Shown: positions 1 to 8,013 of the stretch, one piece after another | How the letters are laid out: each line of letters starts with the position of its first letter | Numbering within the stretch: position 1 is the first letter of the stretch | Source of the DNA: an uncultured Anaerostipes sp. | GTDB lineage: Bacteria > Bacillota > Clostridia > Lachnospirales > Lachnospiraceae | DNA length: 37,892 bases | NCBI GenBank assembly: GCA_900756035.1 | Contig: CAAEIR010000075.1 | Span: forward strand, 1 to 37,892 | Direction: 5' to 3' | Program-made: the position numbers and the translations under genes | Notes under the pieces: model-generated | Database searches by the model: none | What the model was told of the DNA's origin: nothing | Seen by the model: only the letters and a program-made list of their open reading frames with translations

Positions 1-882
1 GAAACGGGAGAAAACCATGGAAGATGGTAAAAAAAAAAACCCGCCGATAATCTTTTCAACAATTCCAACCGCAGCAGCATCGTTTAATCCTCTGCGATTG
101 GCGATAATGGTAATCAAAATAAATGAAATCTGAATAAATCCATCCTGAAGCGAAACCGGAATTCCGATATTTAAAATTTCACGGATTGCCCAGGATCTTG
201 GTTTCAAATGTTCTTTTTGAAGATTCAGACGCATTTTCTTCTTTCGGATAATACAGAGCGCCAGCAAAACACTGATCGTCTGAGATAACATCGTACCTAA
301 TGCTGCACCCGCCGTTCCAAGATGGAGTCCTCCAATCAACAGATAATCCAAACCAATATTTATAGCGCAGGCAACTGCAATAAAATACATAGGACTTTTA
401 GAATCTCCCAATCCGCGGAAAATTGCACTGATTAAATTATATGCCGTAATAAATGGAATTCCGGCAAAACAAATAACCAAATATACAACTGTCCCCGATA
501 TAGCTTCGCTCGGTGTTGACATCATCGATACAATAGGTTTTACAAGGAATAACAATGCCACTGTTATAACTGCGGAAATCCCCATAAATAATGTTACGGT
601 ATTTCCGACAATCACAGATGCCTTTTTGATATCCTTCGCCCCCACCGCTTTTCCAATCGTTACGGTTGATCCCATTGCAAGTCCGACAATCATCACCGTC
701 AACATATGCATTACCTGGCTTCCGATGGATACTGCCGTAGTACTGTCGACATCATAAAACTGTCCAATAATAAACAAATCTGCCATTCCATATAATGTCT
801 GTAAAAAATACGACAAAAGAAATGGCAAAGAAAAATATACAATATTGCAAAATACACTTCCTGAAGTTAAATTCTTTTGCAC
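1..882 (-). CDS. MATE family efflux transporter, N-terminal part (partial)
   Basis: Multidrug and toxin extrusion protein of the inner membrane, expected to export cationic compounds by Na+ or H+ antiport. Reading the minus strand from 882 gives about 294 codons that stay open to the window edge, so the C-terminal third is missing. The start is GTG at 882-880, with an AAAGGAG ribosome binding site 9 bases upstream. The N-terminus (VQKNLTSGSVFCNIVYFSLP) is typical of the family; many hydrophobic segments follow, including LQTLYGMADLFIIGQF in helix 1 and a GLGDSKSP loop. No ATG is available in frame near the true start. An A11 run at 29-39 codes for consecutive Phe. It is divergent from the radical-SAM remnants, so no operon partner is visible. 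The family is clear; the substrate is unknown. Confidence 0.88.
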   Translation of the reverse strand, partial: MQKNLTSGSVFCNIVYFSLPFLLSYFLQTLYGMADLFIIGQFYDVDSTTAVSIGSQVMHMLTVMIVGLAMGSTVTIGKAVGAKDIKKASVIVGNTVTLFMGISAVITVALLFLVKPIVSMMSTPSEAISGTVVYLVICFAGIPFITAYNLISAIFRGLGDSKSPMYFIAVACAINIGLDYLLIGGLHLGTAGAALGTMLSQTISVLLALCIIRKKKMRLNLQKEHLKPRSWAIREILNIGIPVSLQDGFIQISFILITIIANRRGLNDAAAVGIVEKIIGGFFFLPSSMVFSRF

Positions 883-913
883 AACTCCTCTCTCCTTTCA
901 TTTTCCAATTTTA

Positions 914-930
914 ATACATAAAAAATGTAT
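914..930. promoter_or_regulatory. Short palindrome upstream of the MATE gene
   Basis: ATACAT and ATGTAT form a perfect 6-bp inverted repeat around five A residues, about 30 bp upstream of the GTG start of the MATE gene. The position suits an operator or promoter region for that gene. No regulator gene lies next to it in the window, so the role is inferred. Confidence 0.25.
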
Positions 931-967
931 TTTCAACAAAAAAAAAGAGTGAAGTGCTTAAAATCTT

Positions 968-1414
968 TTGCAAAGAATCTGCTTTTATATGGCTATCAAC
1001 AAAATTAACAAAGATTATGTCAGGGATGTTTGTTTAACGGCTCGTGACACAAAGAATGTTCGTGCTGTGTCTTTCAATTTTCACACACCTTATCCTGATT
1101 CAAAAGATCTGGCTTTAAGCCGGGAAGAAAAAGCAAAATGTTGTGATACCATCATTCAGATGATGAAAGCAGGAACACCAATCTTCAATCTTAAAAGTGC
1201 ATTCCCATATCTGATAAACAATAATTTTCCGACCCAATGTCATCAATGCGTTGTCATGGAAAATGGAAAATTATCTACTTGTGGCCGCTGTATTGACGTG
1301 CCTGGACTTTGTGACCAATGTGGCTATTTTTTTGTCGCAGAATATACCTTGTTATTCCGTGGCAATCTCAAAATCATACTTGAAATGCTTCGCACCTATC
1401 TAAAATACATTTAG
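968..1414 (+). pseudogene. C-terminal remnant of an HpnH-like radical SAM protein
   Basis: The 148-residue reading resembles the C-terminal half of radical SAM proteins of the HpnH/DUF3463 type: an FYMAINKINKDYV segment, the stretch VSFNFHTPYPDSKDLALS, then a cysteine-rich tail (CHQCVV, CGRCIDV, CDQCGYFF) that may bind an extra iron-sulfur cluster. The N-terminal half with the CX3CX2C motif that binds the catalytic cluster is absent. Upstream is only A-rich DNA, and the only start is a TTG at 968 with no good ribosome binding site. It is therefore read as a 5'-truncated relic. Family members are about 300-350 residues long. It lies 10 bases before the HemW-like pseudogene and the two were probably one operon. 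Reaction and substrate cannot be named. Confidence 0.68.
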
Positions 1415-1424
1415 GAGATAATTT

Positions 1425-2677
1425 ATGAGTATCATTACCAGTTTAACACGAATGTGGCTTACCAGATCGGTACAGTCATTTAAATTCAGAAATGAATATG
1501 ACCAGCAGCTGCCTTTTGCAGAATGTGATAATCTTGGACTCTATATTCATATTCCATTTTGCAAAAGCCTCTGCAATTTTTGTCCATACTGCAAAGTTCA
1601 ATTTTCTACAGAATTATGTAACAAATACATAGATGCTTTAATCAGAGAAATTCATCTTGTCGGACGGCAGTCCCCGGTGAAAAAAACAGTGACCAGTTTA
1701 TATTTTGGTGGTGGAACACCTGCCCTTGCTGTTTCTCGTATTCAAGAAATCATTTCTGCCGTTCGAGAGCATTTTATCATCACTGAGGGGATTGGATTGG
1801 AATTGCATCCGGATAATATCACTCCTGATATTCTTCAAAGTTTGAAAGATGCCGGTGTGACAAAAATAAGCATTGGTGTTCAGTCTTTTAGCAGCAAGTT
1901 TCAGAATATTCCAGGAAGAAAGACCGTAGAAGAAAACACATTAAAATCTGCTCTTGCCGAAGTACCTTTTGAAACCGTTTCGATGGATTTTATTTTTGCA
2001 CTGCCTAATCAAACATTTGAAGATTTGAAAGCTGATATTGATAAAGCCTTTTTGTTGGGTGCAAACCACATAGCTATCTATCCTTTTATTGATTTTACAT
2101 TTACCTCAAGCTCTGTTATATCTATGCCCAAAAAGGAAAAAAGAAAGTTATTGGATGCCATTACCTGCTATTGTATCCAAAAAGGATATACTCGCAGCTC
2201 GATCTGGACTTTCTCCAGTGAAACAAATGAAAAATATTCCTCTATGACAAGAGATAATTTTCTCGGTTTTGGATGTTCTTCTACAACACTACTTCGAGAA
2301 CAATTCAAAATTAATACTTTTGATATTGAATCATACTGCAGCAGGATTATGAACGACAAGCTTCCAACATCACTAACCATTCGATTTACTAAACGACAGC
2401 GTATGATTTATTGGCTTTTCTGGACGGCATATAGTACACGGATAAATGCAAACGACTTTGAAAGTTTTTTTGGTACATCGCTAAAAAAAAGTATGGTTTT
2501 GAACTCCGTATTGCACAGCTTTTAGGATTTGTGACGAAGAAAAATTATATTTATGAAATGACATTAAAGGGTGCATTTTACTACCATTATTATGAGAATT
2601 TCTATACATTATCTTATATTGATAAAATGTGGGGAATTATGCGAAAAGACGCTTTTCCAACAAGCATTAAACTATAA
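1425..2677 (+). pseudogene. HemW/coproporphyrinogen-oxidase-like radical SAM protein, frameshifted
   Basis: Radical SAM enzyme of the HemN/HemW family. Visible are the cluster motif C46-x3-C50-x2-C53 (HIPFCKSLCNFCPYCK), FGGGTP, and GVQSF. The first reading stops at 2525. A second frame continues from an A8 tract (2483-2490) and gives a plausible C-terminus (KYGFELRIAQLLGF ... YIDKMWGIMRKDAF) ending at the TAA at 2675-2677. One additional A would restore a single protein of about 417 residues. The first ATG has a GGAG-type site upstream. The lesion may be true decay, a phase-variable tract or a homopolymer sequencing error; decay of the upstream neighbour favours the first. True HemW function (haem chaperone) is not established for this subgroup, which often sits beside HpnH-like proteins. 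Confidence 0.75.
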
Positions 2678-2702
2678 TAGCGGAACACAAGAAACATAGG
2701 CA

Positions 2703-2770
2703 AAGCAAAAACGAATAAAAAGATGCTTTTCTTATACTACTTTTTATGGCTTTTTTCTTCATTTTTGCTT
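2703..2770. repeat. Imperfect inverted repeat in the intergenic region
   Basis: AAGCAAAAA (2703-2711) pairs with TTTTTGCTT (2762-2770), and ATAAAAAG (2715-2722) pairs with CTTTTTAT (2740-2747). It lies between the HemW-like pseudogene and the SDR gene. It may act as a weak transcription terminator for the upstream unit, but there is no clean T-run directly after the stem. TATAAT at 2770-2775 overlaps the right arm and could be the -10 box of the SDR gene. Confidence 0.3.
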
Positions 2771-2817
2771 ATAATATTTAATAACATAGAACAAATCCAT
2801 ACAAAGAAAGGAGTACT

Positions 2818-3564
2818 ATGCTTTTAGAAAACAAATGTGCCATAATTACCGGCGGAACCAGAGGAATCGGATATGCTATTGCCGAAAAATTTATTCAGCA
2901 CGGAGCTTTGGTAGCAGTTTGTGGTTCCAGACCTGAAACTGCACAAAAGGCCTATGACAAATTAACCGCTGATTATCCAGATGCCAAAATACTGGCTCTT
3001 TCTCCTGATTTAAGTGATCCGGAATCTGTTACACAAGCAATGCAGACAGTCAGGGAAACGTTTGGATCTCTGGACATTCTGGTGAACAATGCCGGAATCT
3101 CTGCAAGAGAATCCATTTATAGCTATGATCCAAAAGAATTTCAAAAAATTCTTGATCTCAATATAAATTCTGTTTTTGTGTGTACACAGGCCGCTGCAAA
3201 AATCATGAAAGAACAAGGTGGCGGAGTCATCTTAAACACCAGCTCCATGGTAAGCATCTACGGACAGCCTTCCGGTGTCGGATATCCCGCATCTAAGTTT
3301 GCCGTCAACGGTCTTACAAAATCTCTTGCCCGTGAGCTTGGACCGGATCATATTCGTGTAAATGCGGTTGCCCCGGGAATTACCAATACAGATATGATGC
3401 AGGCGGTTCCAAAAGAAATTATAGATCCGCTAATTCAGTCCATTCCACTAAGAAGAATCGGAGAACCGGAAGATATTGCCAATGCCTTCTTATACCTTGC
3501 GAGTGATATGGCCTCTTATGTAACTGGTGTCGTATTATCTGTAGATGGTGCAGCAATGACTTAA
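2818..3564 (+). CDS. Short-chain dehydrogenase/reductase (FabG-like)
   Basis: Cytosolic NAD(P)-dependent oxidoreductase of the classical SDR family, 248 residues, the usual length. The cofactor motif TGGTRGIG is at residues 11-18, NNAG at 90-93, and the catalytic Ser143, Tyr156 and Lys160 are present (YPASK). The C-terminus VTGVVLSVDGA is typical. The start ATG follows AAAGGAG by 5 bases. The protein looks like 3-oxoacyl-ACP reductase (FabG), but there are no fatty-acid synthesis genes nearby. The active-site Tyr is followed by Pro rather than the more usual residues. Other SDRs, such as sugar or steroid dehydrogenases, share the same pattern, so the substrate is left open. It is probably a single-gene unit with its own promoter (TATAAT at 2770). 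Confidence 0.85.
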   Translation: MLLENKCAIITGGTRGIGYAIAEKFIQHGALVAVCGSRPETAQKAYDKLTADYPDAKILALSPDLSDPESVTQAMQTVRETFGSLDILVNNAGISARESIYSYDPKEFQKILDLNINSVFVCTQAAAKIMKEQGGGVILNTSSMVSIYGQPSGVGYPASKFAVNGLTKSLARELGPDHIRVNAVAPGITNTDMMQAVPKEIIDPLIQSIPLRRIGEPEDIANAFLYLASDMASYVTGVVLSVDGAAMT

Positions 3565-3634
3565 CACTACCCTACAGCAAAAAATGAAAAATCAATAAAC
3601 GAAGGACTTGGATACAAAATAAGCAAGTTCGTAC

Positions 3635-3663
3635 TTCCTTTTGCATTCATTCAATGTTATAAT
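3635..3663 (+). promoter_or_regulatory. Putative promoter of the OPT transporter gene
   Basis: A perfect -10 box TATAAT (3658-3663) is preceded by TGT, giving an extended -10. The -35 region is weak (TTCCTT at 3635-3640, 17-bp spacing). Its position fixes the start of the downstream gene at 3713, because an in-frame upstream TTG at 3641 lies inside this promoter. Confidence 0.5.
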
Positions 3664-3712
3664 GAAAAAGATGTTATCAAAACAAAATTTTACAAAGAGA
3701 GGAATGAATTCA

Positions 3713-5593
3713 ATGGAACACAACAAGAACGAATTTAAACCATATATTCCAGCCGACCGCATTGTGCCGGAATTTACGGTGACATCACTCTTGATTGGTA
3801 TTCTTCTGGCAGTTATTTTTGGTGCAGCCAATGCTTACTTAGGACTTCGTGTCGGTATGACAATTTCTGCATCTATCCCTGCAGCCGTTATTTCTATGGG
3901 AATTATACGACTGATTCTGCGCAAAGATTCCATTCTGGAGAACAACTTAGTACAGACCATCGGATCTGCCGGTGAATCTGTTGCTGCCGGAGCAATCTTT
4001 ACTCTGCCTGCTCTATTTTTATGGGCTGAAGAAGGTAAGATTGACACTCCAAGTATTTTGACTATTTTCCTGGTTGCCTTTGTCGGAGGTATTTTAGGTG
4101 TCTGCTTTATGGTACCGCTTCGCCAGGCTTTAATCGTAGAGGAACACGGAACACTTCCGTTCCCTGAAGGAACTGCATGTGCAGAAGTTCTTCTTGCAGG
4201 AGAAGAAGGCGGAAGCAAAGCAGGTACTGTCTTCACAGGACTTGGAATTGCCGCTCTTTATAAGTTTGTCGCTGACGGTGTCAAACTGTTCCCTAGCGAA
4301 ATCGGTTATGATTTCAAAGGGTATGCAGGATCTCATATCGGAATTCAGGTGCTTCCTGCACTTGCCGGTGTCGGATACATCTGTGGACCGAAAATCTCAA
4401 GTTACATGCTCGCCGGAGGAACTCTAAGCTGGTTTGTCTTGATGCCTATGATTGCTCTGTTTGGAGCAGATGCAACAATCTTCCCGGGAACAAAAGCAAT
4501 CAGTTCTCTGGCTCCTGGAGATTTATGGGGAACTTATATTAAATATATCGGTGCAGGAGCCGTTGCCGCAGGTGGAATTATCAGTCTCATAAAGAGTTTT
4601 CCTCTGATTATCCGCACCTTCAAACAGGCAATGTCAAGTATGCGCAAAAATCACAACGTAACAAAAACACTCCGTACAGAGCAGGATCTTTCTATGCCGG
4701 TTCTGTTAGTAATTATTCTTGCGATTACTATTGCAATCTGGCTGCTTCCGGCATTCCCGGTAAGTCCGATAGGTGCTTTAATTGTTGTAGTCTTCGGATT
4801 CTTTTTTGCAACAGTTTCCTCCCGTATGGTAGGATTGATCGGTTCCTCTAACAACCCTGTTTCCGGTATGGCGATTGCTACTTTGATCATTGCGACTTTA
4901 TTACTGAAAGCTACAGGAACTACAGGAACTACAGGTATGGTTGGCTCCATTGCAATCGGCGGTATCATCTGCGTTATTGCAGCGATTGCCGGTGACTGTT
5001 CTCAGGACTTAAAAACCGGATTTATTCTCGGTGCCACACCTAAGAAACAGCAGCTCGGAGAAATGATCGGTGTTCTTGCTTCTTCTATTTCTATCGGATA
5101 TGTATTAATCCTCTTAAACGAAGCATGGGGATATGGATCTGCTGATATTCCGGCACCTCAGGCAACAATGATGAAGATGCTGGTAGAAGGAATTATGAAT
5201 GCTGAGCTTCCTTGGGCACTTATTTTAATTGGTGTCTGCGTTGCTATCGTTGTAGAAATCTTACAGATTCCTGTTCTTCCATTTGCTGTAGGTATGTACC
5301 TTCCATTCAGCTTAAGTGCAGGTATTATGGCCGGTGGTATTGTCCGCTTTATTCTGGAACGACGCAAGGGAGACGAGAAAGAAAAGAAAGCCGCTGTTGA
5401 TCGAGGTATTTTATATACTTCCGGTTTGATTGCCGGAGAAGGACTTATGGGTGTTATCCTTGCTGTCTTAGCAGTTGCAAAAGTCAGTGATAAAATTGTA
5501 TCACCAGTTGCATTACCTCAGATTGCAAGTCTTATCATCTTCCTTGTACTTCTACTCTCCCTTTATCGTATATGCATTAAAAAGGAAAAATAA
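3713..5593 (+). CDS. OPT family oligopeptide transporter
   Basis: Integral membrane protein of the oligopeptide transporter (OPT) family, expected to import small peptides with protons; some relatives move metal chelates. The start at 3713 (MEHNKNEFKPYIPADR) is chosen because AGAGAGG lies 10 bases upstream; the protein is then 626 residues. The N-terminal EFTVTSLLIGILLAVIFGA segment, GLRVGMTISASIPAAV, LPFPEGTACAEVL and GDCSQDLKTG are typical family motifs. About 14-16 hydrophobic helices are apparent. A PqqD-like gene and a small membrane protein gene follow on the same strand, and a dipeptidase lies convergent beyond the terminator, so a role in peptide uptake and breakdown is plausible but inferred. 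Confidence 0.9.
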   Translation: MEHNKNEFKPYIPADRIVPEFTVTSLLIGILLAVIFGAANAYLGLRVGMTISASIPAAVISMGIIRLILRKDSILENNLVQTIGSAGESVAAGAIFTLPALFLWAEEGKIDTPSILTIFLVAFVGGILGVCFMVPLRQALIVEEHGTLPFPEGTACAEVLLAGEEGGSKAGTVFTGLGIAALYKFVADGVKLFPSEIGYDFKGYAGSHIGIQVLPALAGVGYICGPKISSYMLAGGTLSWFVLMPMIALFGADATIFPGTKAISSLAPGDLWGTYIKYIGAGAVAAGGIISLIKSFPLIIRTFKQAMSSMRKNHNVTKTLRTEQDLSMPVLLVIILAITIAIWLLPAFPVSPIGALIVVVFGFFFATVSSRMVGLIGSSNNPVSGMAIATLIIATLLLKATGTTGTTGMVGSIAIGGIICVIAAIAGDCSQDLKTGFILGATPKKQQLGEMIGVLASSISIGYVLILLNEAWGYGSADIPAPQATMMKMLVEGIMNAELPWALILIGVCVAIVVEILQIPVLPFAVGMYLPFSLSAGIMAGGIVRFILERRKGDEKEKKAAVDRGILYTSGLIAGEGLMGVILAVLAVAKVSDKIVSPVALPQIASLIIFLVLLLSLYRICIKKEK

Positions 5594-5606
5594 AACTATT
5601 ATATTT

Positions 5607-5629
5607 ACAGCCTGCCTTGTGCAGGCTGT
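5607..5629. other. Hairpin between OPT and PqqD-like genes
   Basis: ACAGCCTGC and GCAGGCTGT form a perfect 9-bp stem with a 5-base loop, 13 bases after the OPT stop codon. The following sequence (ATCTTCTTAAAGG) has few T residues. It is better read as an attenuator or mRNA-stabilising hairpin that lowers expression of the downstream pair than as a strong terminator. Confidence 0.6.
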
Positions 5630-5651
5630 ATCTTCTTAAAGGAGTTCTTAT

Positions 5652-6008
5652 ATGTCAAAGAAGAAGACAAACCAGAAAAACTATCTGGATCTGGTCCCTG
5701 TAAAAAATCCTTCCATAGAATATGAGACTGATTCAGAAAATATCGTAACCGTTCTGATTGAGTGGAGCGGATTTTATCACAAGATTGCTCAAAAAATTTT
5801 TCACCGGCCAAAAGTCAGTGAAATTAAATTGGATAATTACGGAAGTTTCGTATGGCTGACCATTGATGATCAAAAAGACGTTCACCAGTTATCCAAAGAC
5901 CTGGATCAAAAATTTCCAAAGATGGAAAAATCCGTTTCCAGATTAATTAAATTTCTGGAGATCATGCGGGATCACAATCTAATTTACTGGAAAGGGGAGG
6001 AAAAATAG
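5652..6008 (+). CDS. PqqD-like protein
   Basis: 118-residue soluble protein that resembles the PqqD family. PqqD folds bind the leader of a ribosomal peptide and present it to a radical SAM enzyme. The fingerprint is the segment LDNYGSFVWLTIDDQKDVHQLSKDLDQKF, in shorter parts: GSFVWLTIDD followed by an amphipathic helix. The ATG is preceded by AAAGGAG at a spacing of 7. The N-terminal 20 residues are lysine-rich and extend beyond the core domain. No radical SAM peptide maturase or precursor peptide is visible beside it, so the classical role is not supported locally. Its neighbours are the OPT transporter (upstream, 58 bp) and the small membrane protein (1 base downstream), with which it is surely co-transcribed. 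Family call good, function unknown. Confidence 0.68.
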   Translation: MSKKKTNQKNYLDLVPVKNPSIEYETDSENIVTVLIEWSGFYHKIAQKIFHRPKVSEIKLDNYGSFVWLTIDDQKDVHQLSKDLDQKFPKMEKSVSRLIKFLEIMRDHNLIYWKGEEK

Positions 6009-6009
6009 C

Positions 6010-6354
6010 ATGTTAAAATATCTTCCATATGTTCTGCTCTTTGCTGCTGCTACAGCGATCATCTATGGATGGGGTCTATGGCGAAGTATGCGCCAGACAC
6101 AAAGCCTGTCCAATCTCCTCTCATCCAAAGGAGTCTCCGCAGTCAAAAAAGCCTTAAAGAAGCACGGGCCGATGACCAGAAAGGAACTGGAACCTTTCGT
6201 AAAAGATTTAACTGCCCGACAGCCATTAAGCCGTCAACAAATCGGAGTTACAGATCCAAAACAATTTCTGGATTCTATCCTTCCCTATATGCTAAAACAG
6301 CGTATGATTAAGGAAATAAAAGAACACCATAAAATTAAATTTGAATTGATATAA
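6010..6354 (+). CDS. Small membrane-anchored protein of unknown function
   Basis: 114 residues. Residues 3-23 (YLPYVLLFAAATAIIYGWGL) form a single membrane helix; the remaining 90 residues are charged and probably cytosolic. KALKKHGPMTRKELEPFVKDL and the downstream QFLDSILPYMLKQRMIKEI segments, taken in part, suggest a winged-helix-like fold, with a helix, turn and helix followed by a basic C-terminus. No enzymatic motif is seen. The start ATG follows GGGGAGG by 8 bases and sits 1 base after the PqqD-like stop, so translation is probably coupled. I do not recognise the family beyond this. Conserved linkage with PqqD and OPT, if confirmed elsewhere, would suggest a shared membrane task. Confidence 0.7.
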   Translation: MLKYLPYVLLFAAATAIIYGWGLWRSMRQTQSLSNLLSSKGVSAVKKALKKHGPMTRKELEPFVKDLTARQPLSRQQIGVTDPKQFLDSILPYMLKQRMIKEIKEHHKIKFELI

Positions 6355-6358
6355 CTGT

Positions 6359-6396
6359 AAAAAAACAGATTTGAGGTATCCCAAATCTGTTTTTTT
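6359..6396. terminator. Bidirectional rho-independent terminator
   Basis: A7CAGATTTG (6359-6373) pairs perfectly over 15 bp with CAAATCTGT7 (6382-6396), with an 8-base loop. Both strands have a T-run after the stem. It lies between the convergent PqqD-like unit and pepD and should end both. Confidence 0.92.
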
Positions 6397-6422
6397 ATAA
6401 TAGCGATGATTTCTTTTTTATT

Positions 6423-7883
6423 TTATTTTTCTGCCAGCAGTTTTAATACATCTTTTAAGAGTTCATAAAAACGCTCAAAAGAATCTAACGGAAGATATTC
6501 ATCCGGTGTGTGACAAGCGCAAATGGTTGGACCTACTGCGATTGCATCCATTCCCGGAAGTGCATCAGAAAATAGACCACATTCTAATCCGGCATGCAGC
6601 GCCTCAATTTTTAACTCTTTCCCAAATAATCTTTGATAACTTTCTTTAAATACTTCTCGGATCTCAGACTCTTCGGCATAGCTCCATCCCGGATACTCTC
6701 CGCTGAAATCGCAAGTAAATCCGAAAGTTTTCGCCAGAAGTTCAATTCGTGCTTTCAGTTCTTCCATCAGAGATGCAACAGAAGATCTCGGTGAAAATGT
6801 GATTTCCACTGTGTTCTCCTGTGTTGCAGCTACGCCCATATTACAGGATGTCACCACAAATCCGTCCATCTTCATGTTACGTTTCTGCACACCATTTGGT
6901 GCCAAATACATAGCATGAACCATGGCATCTGCATCCTCTTTTCTCATTGCCTGCTCTTTTCCTTCTTCCAGAGCAATATCACAGGAAAAATCCGGTTCCC
7001 ATGCTGTAATTTCGTCAGCAAACTTCTCTGCCAGATCTATCGCTGCATTCTCTGCTTTTTCTGCTTCTTTTGTATCTTCATAAATCAACAGTGCTTCACA
7101 TTCTCTTGCAATGGCATTGTCTTTAGAACCTCCATTGATTGCAACCAGTCTGCCGCCGTTCGTATTCTGAAAAATGTGATAGATCATTCTTGCCATTAAC
7201 AGATTCGCATTCTGTCTTCCCTGATTAATATCAGTTCCGGAGTGACCTCCTAAGAGATTTGTAATCGAAATACTAAGTTTTGTTCCGGAAATCTCTTCTC
7301 TCTGGATTTCCCTAGTACATCCGATTCTCATTCCACCTGCACAGCTAACGGTAGCAATTCCTTCTTCCTCAGAATCCATATTAATCATCGTGCGAGCTTG
7401 AATCAGAGACTTATCCAGTGCTTTTGCTCCAAATAATCCAATTTCTTCCTGGGTTGTAAAAACACATTCTAACGGAGGATGTTCCAACGTATCATCATCT
7501 AATACCATCATCATCAATGCAACCGCCACTCCGTTGTCAGCTCCGAGAGTTGTTCCGTCTGCAGTCACAACACCATCTTTCACAATCAGATTTAAACCTT
7601 CTTTTGCAAAATCATGTTCTACGCTGGAAAACTTTTCACACACAATATCTGTATGCCCCTGAAGCATTACAGGAGGAAGATCCTTTGCTCCTTCACTTCC
7701 CTCTTTTTTAATTATCACATTATGCAGTTCATCCTGATAATGCCAAAGACCTCTGTCTTTTGCAAACTGTACAAGATAATCACTGACTTCTTTCTCATTT
7801 TTAGAACCTCTTGGAATTGCACAAATTTCTTCAAAAAACTGAAACAATTTCTGTGGTTCATATCCTGTAATCTTATAATCCAT
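6423..7883 (-). CDS. pepD: Aminoacyl-histidine dipeptidase (Xaa-His dipeptidase)
   Basis: Cytosolic zinc peptidase of the M20 family that hydrolyses dipeptides, classically Xaa-His such as carnosine. 486 residues, the normal PepD length. Metal-site motifs are visible: MLQGHTDIVCE (first His and Asp), GTTLGADNGVAVA (bridging Asp), TTQEEIGLFGA (catalytic Glu pair), INMDSEEE, AGLECG and the C-terminal CHTPDEYL (last His). The lid domain is the central region starting near SISITNLLGGHSG, whose GGHSG motif is conserved. The ATG at 7883 follows GAAGGGAAG. The gene stands alone between two transcription units and ends at the bidirectional terminator. Together with the nearby OPT transporter it would allow use of imported peptides. 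Confidence 0.95.
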   Translation of the reverse strand: MDYKITGYEPQKLFQFFEEICAIPRGSKNEKEVSDYLVQFAKDRGLWHYQDELHNVIIKKEGSEGAKDLPPVMLQGHTDIVCEKFSSVEHDFAKEGLNLIVKDGVVTADGTTLGADNGVAVALMMMVLDDDTLEHPPLECVFTTQEEIGLFGAKALDKSLIQARTMINMDSEEEGIATVSCAGGMRIGCTREIQREEISGTKLSISITNLLGGHSGTDINQGRQNANLLMARMIYHIFQNTNGGRLVAINGGSKDNAIARECEALLIYEDTKEAEKAENAAIDLAEKFADEITAWEPDFSCDIALEEGKEQAMRKEDADAMVHAMYLAPNGVQKRNMKMDGFVVTSCNMGVAATQENTVEITFSPRSSVASLMEELKARIELLAKTFGFTCDFSGEYPGWSYAEESEIREVFKESYQRLFGKELKIEALHAGLECGLFSDALPGMDAIAVGPTICACHTPDEYLPLDSFERFYELLKDVLKLLAEK

Positions 7884-7951
7884 ATCACTACTTCCCTTCT
7901 ATAACTATACAGTAGAAATCCCATGTATTTTATGGGCTTCTCTCTGTTATC

Positions 7952-7980
7952 ACTTTACCACATCTCAGTGTTTTTTACAA
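7952..7980 (-). promoter_or_regulatory. Putative pepD promoter
   Basis: On the minus strand TTGTAA (-35) and TAAAGT (-10) are separated by 17 bp, about 70 bp before the pepD start. Both boxes match the consensus at four of six positions. A 7-bp inverted repeat (CACATCT/AGATGTG) spans this region. Confidence 0.35.
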
Positions 7981-8013
7981 ATAGATGTGCATAAGAATAA
8001 AAGAGAAAATTAC

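Noticed and set aside
3641..3712. Longer N-terminus of the OPT transporter from a TTG at 3641
   Set aside because: It would begin inside the promoter and lacks a ribosome binding site; the ATG at 3713 has one.
4130..4427. Readings on both strands inside the OPT gene
   Set aside because: They are shadows of the transporter's codons with no ribosome binding site and odd composition.
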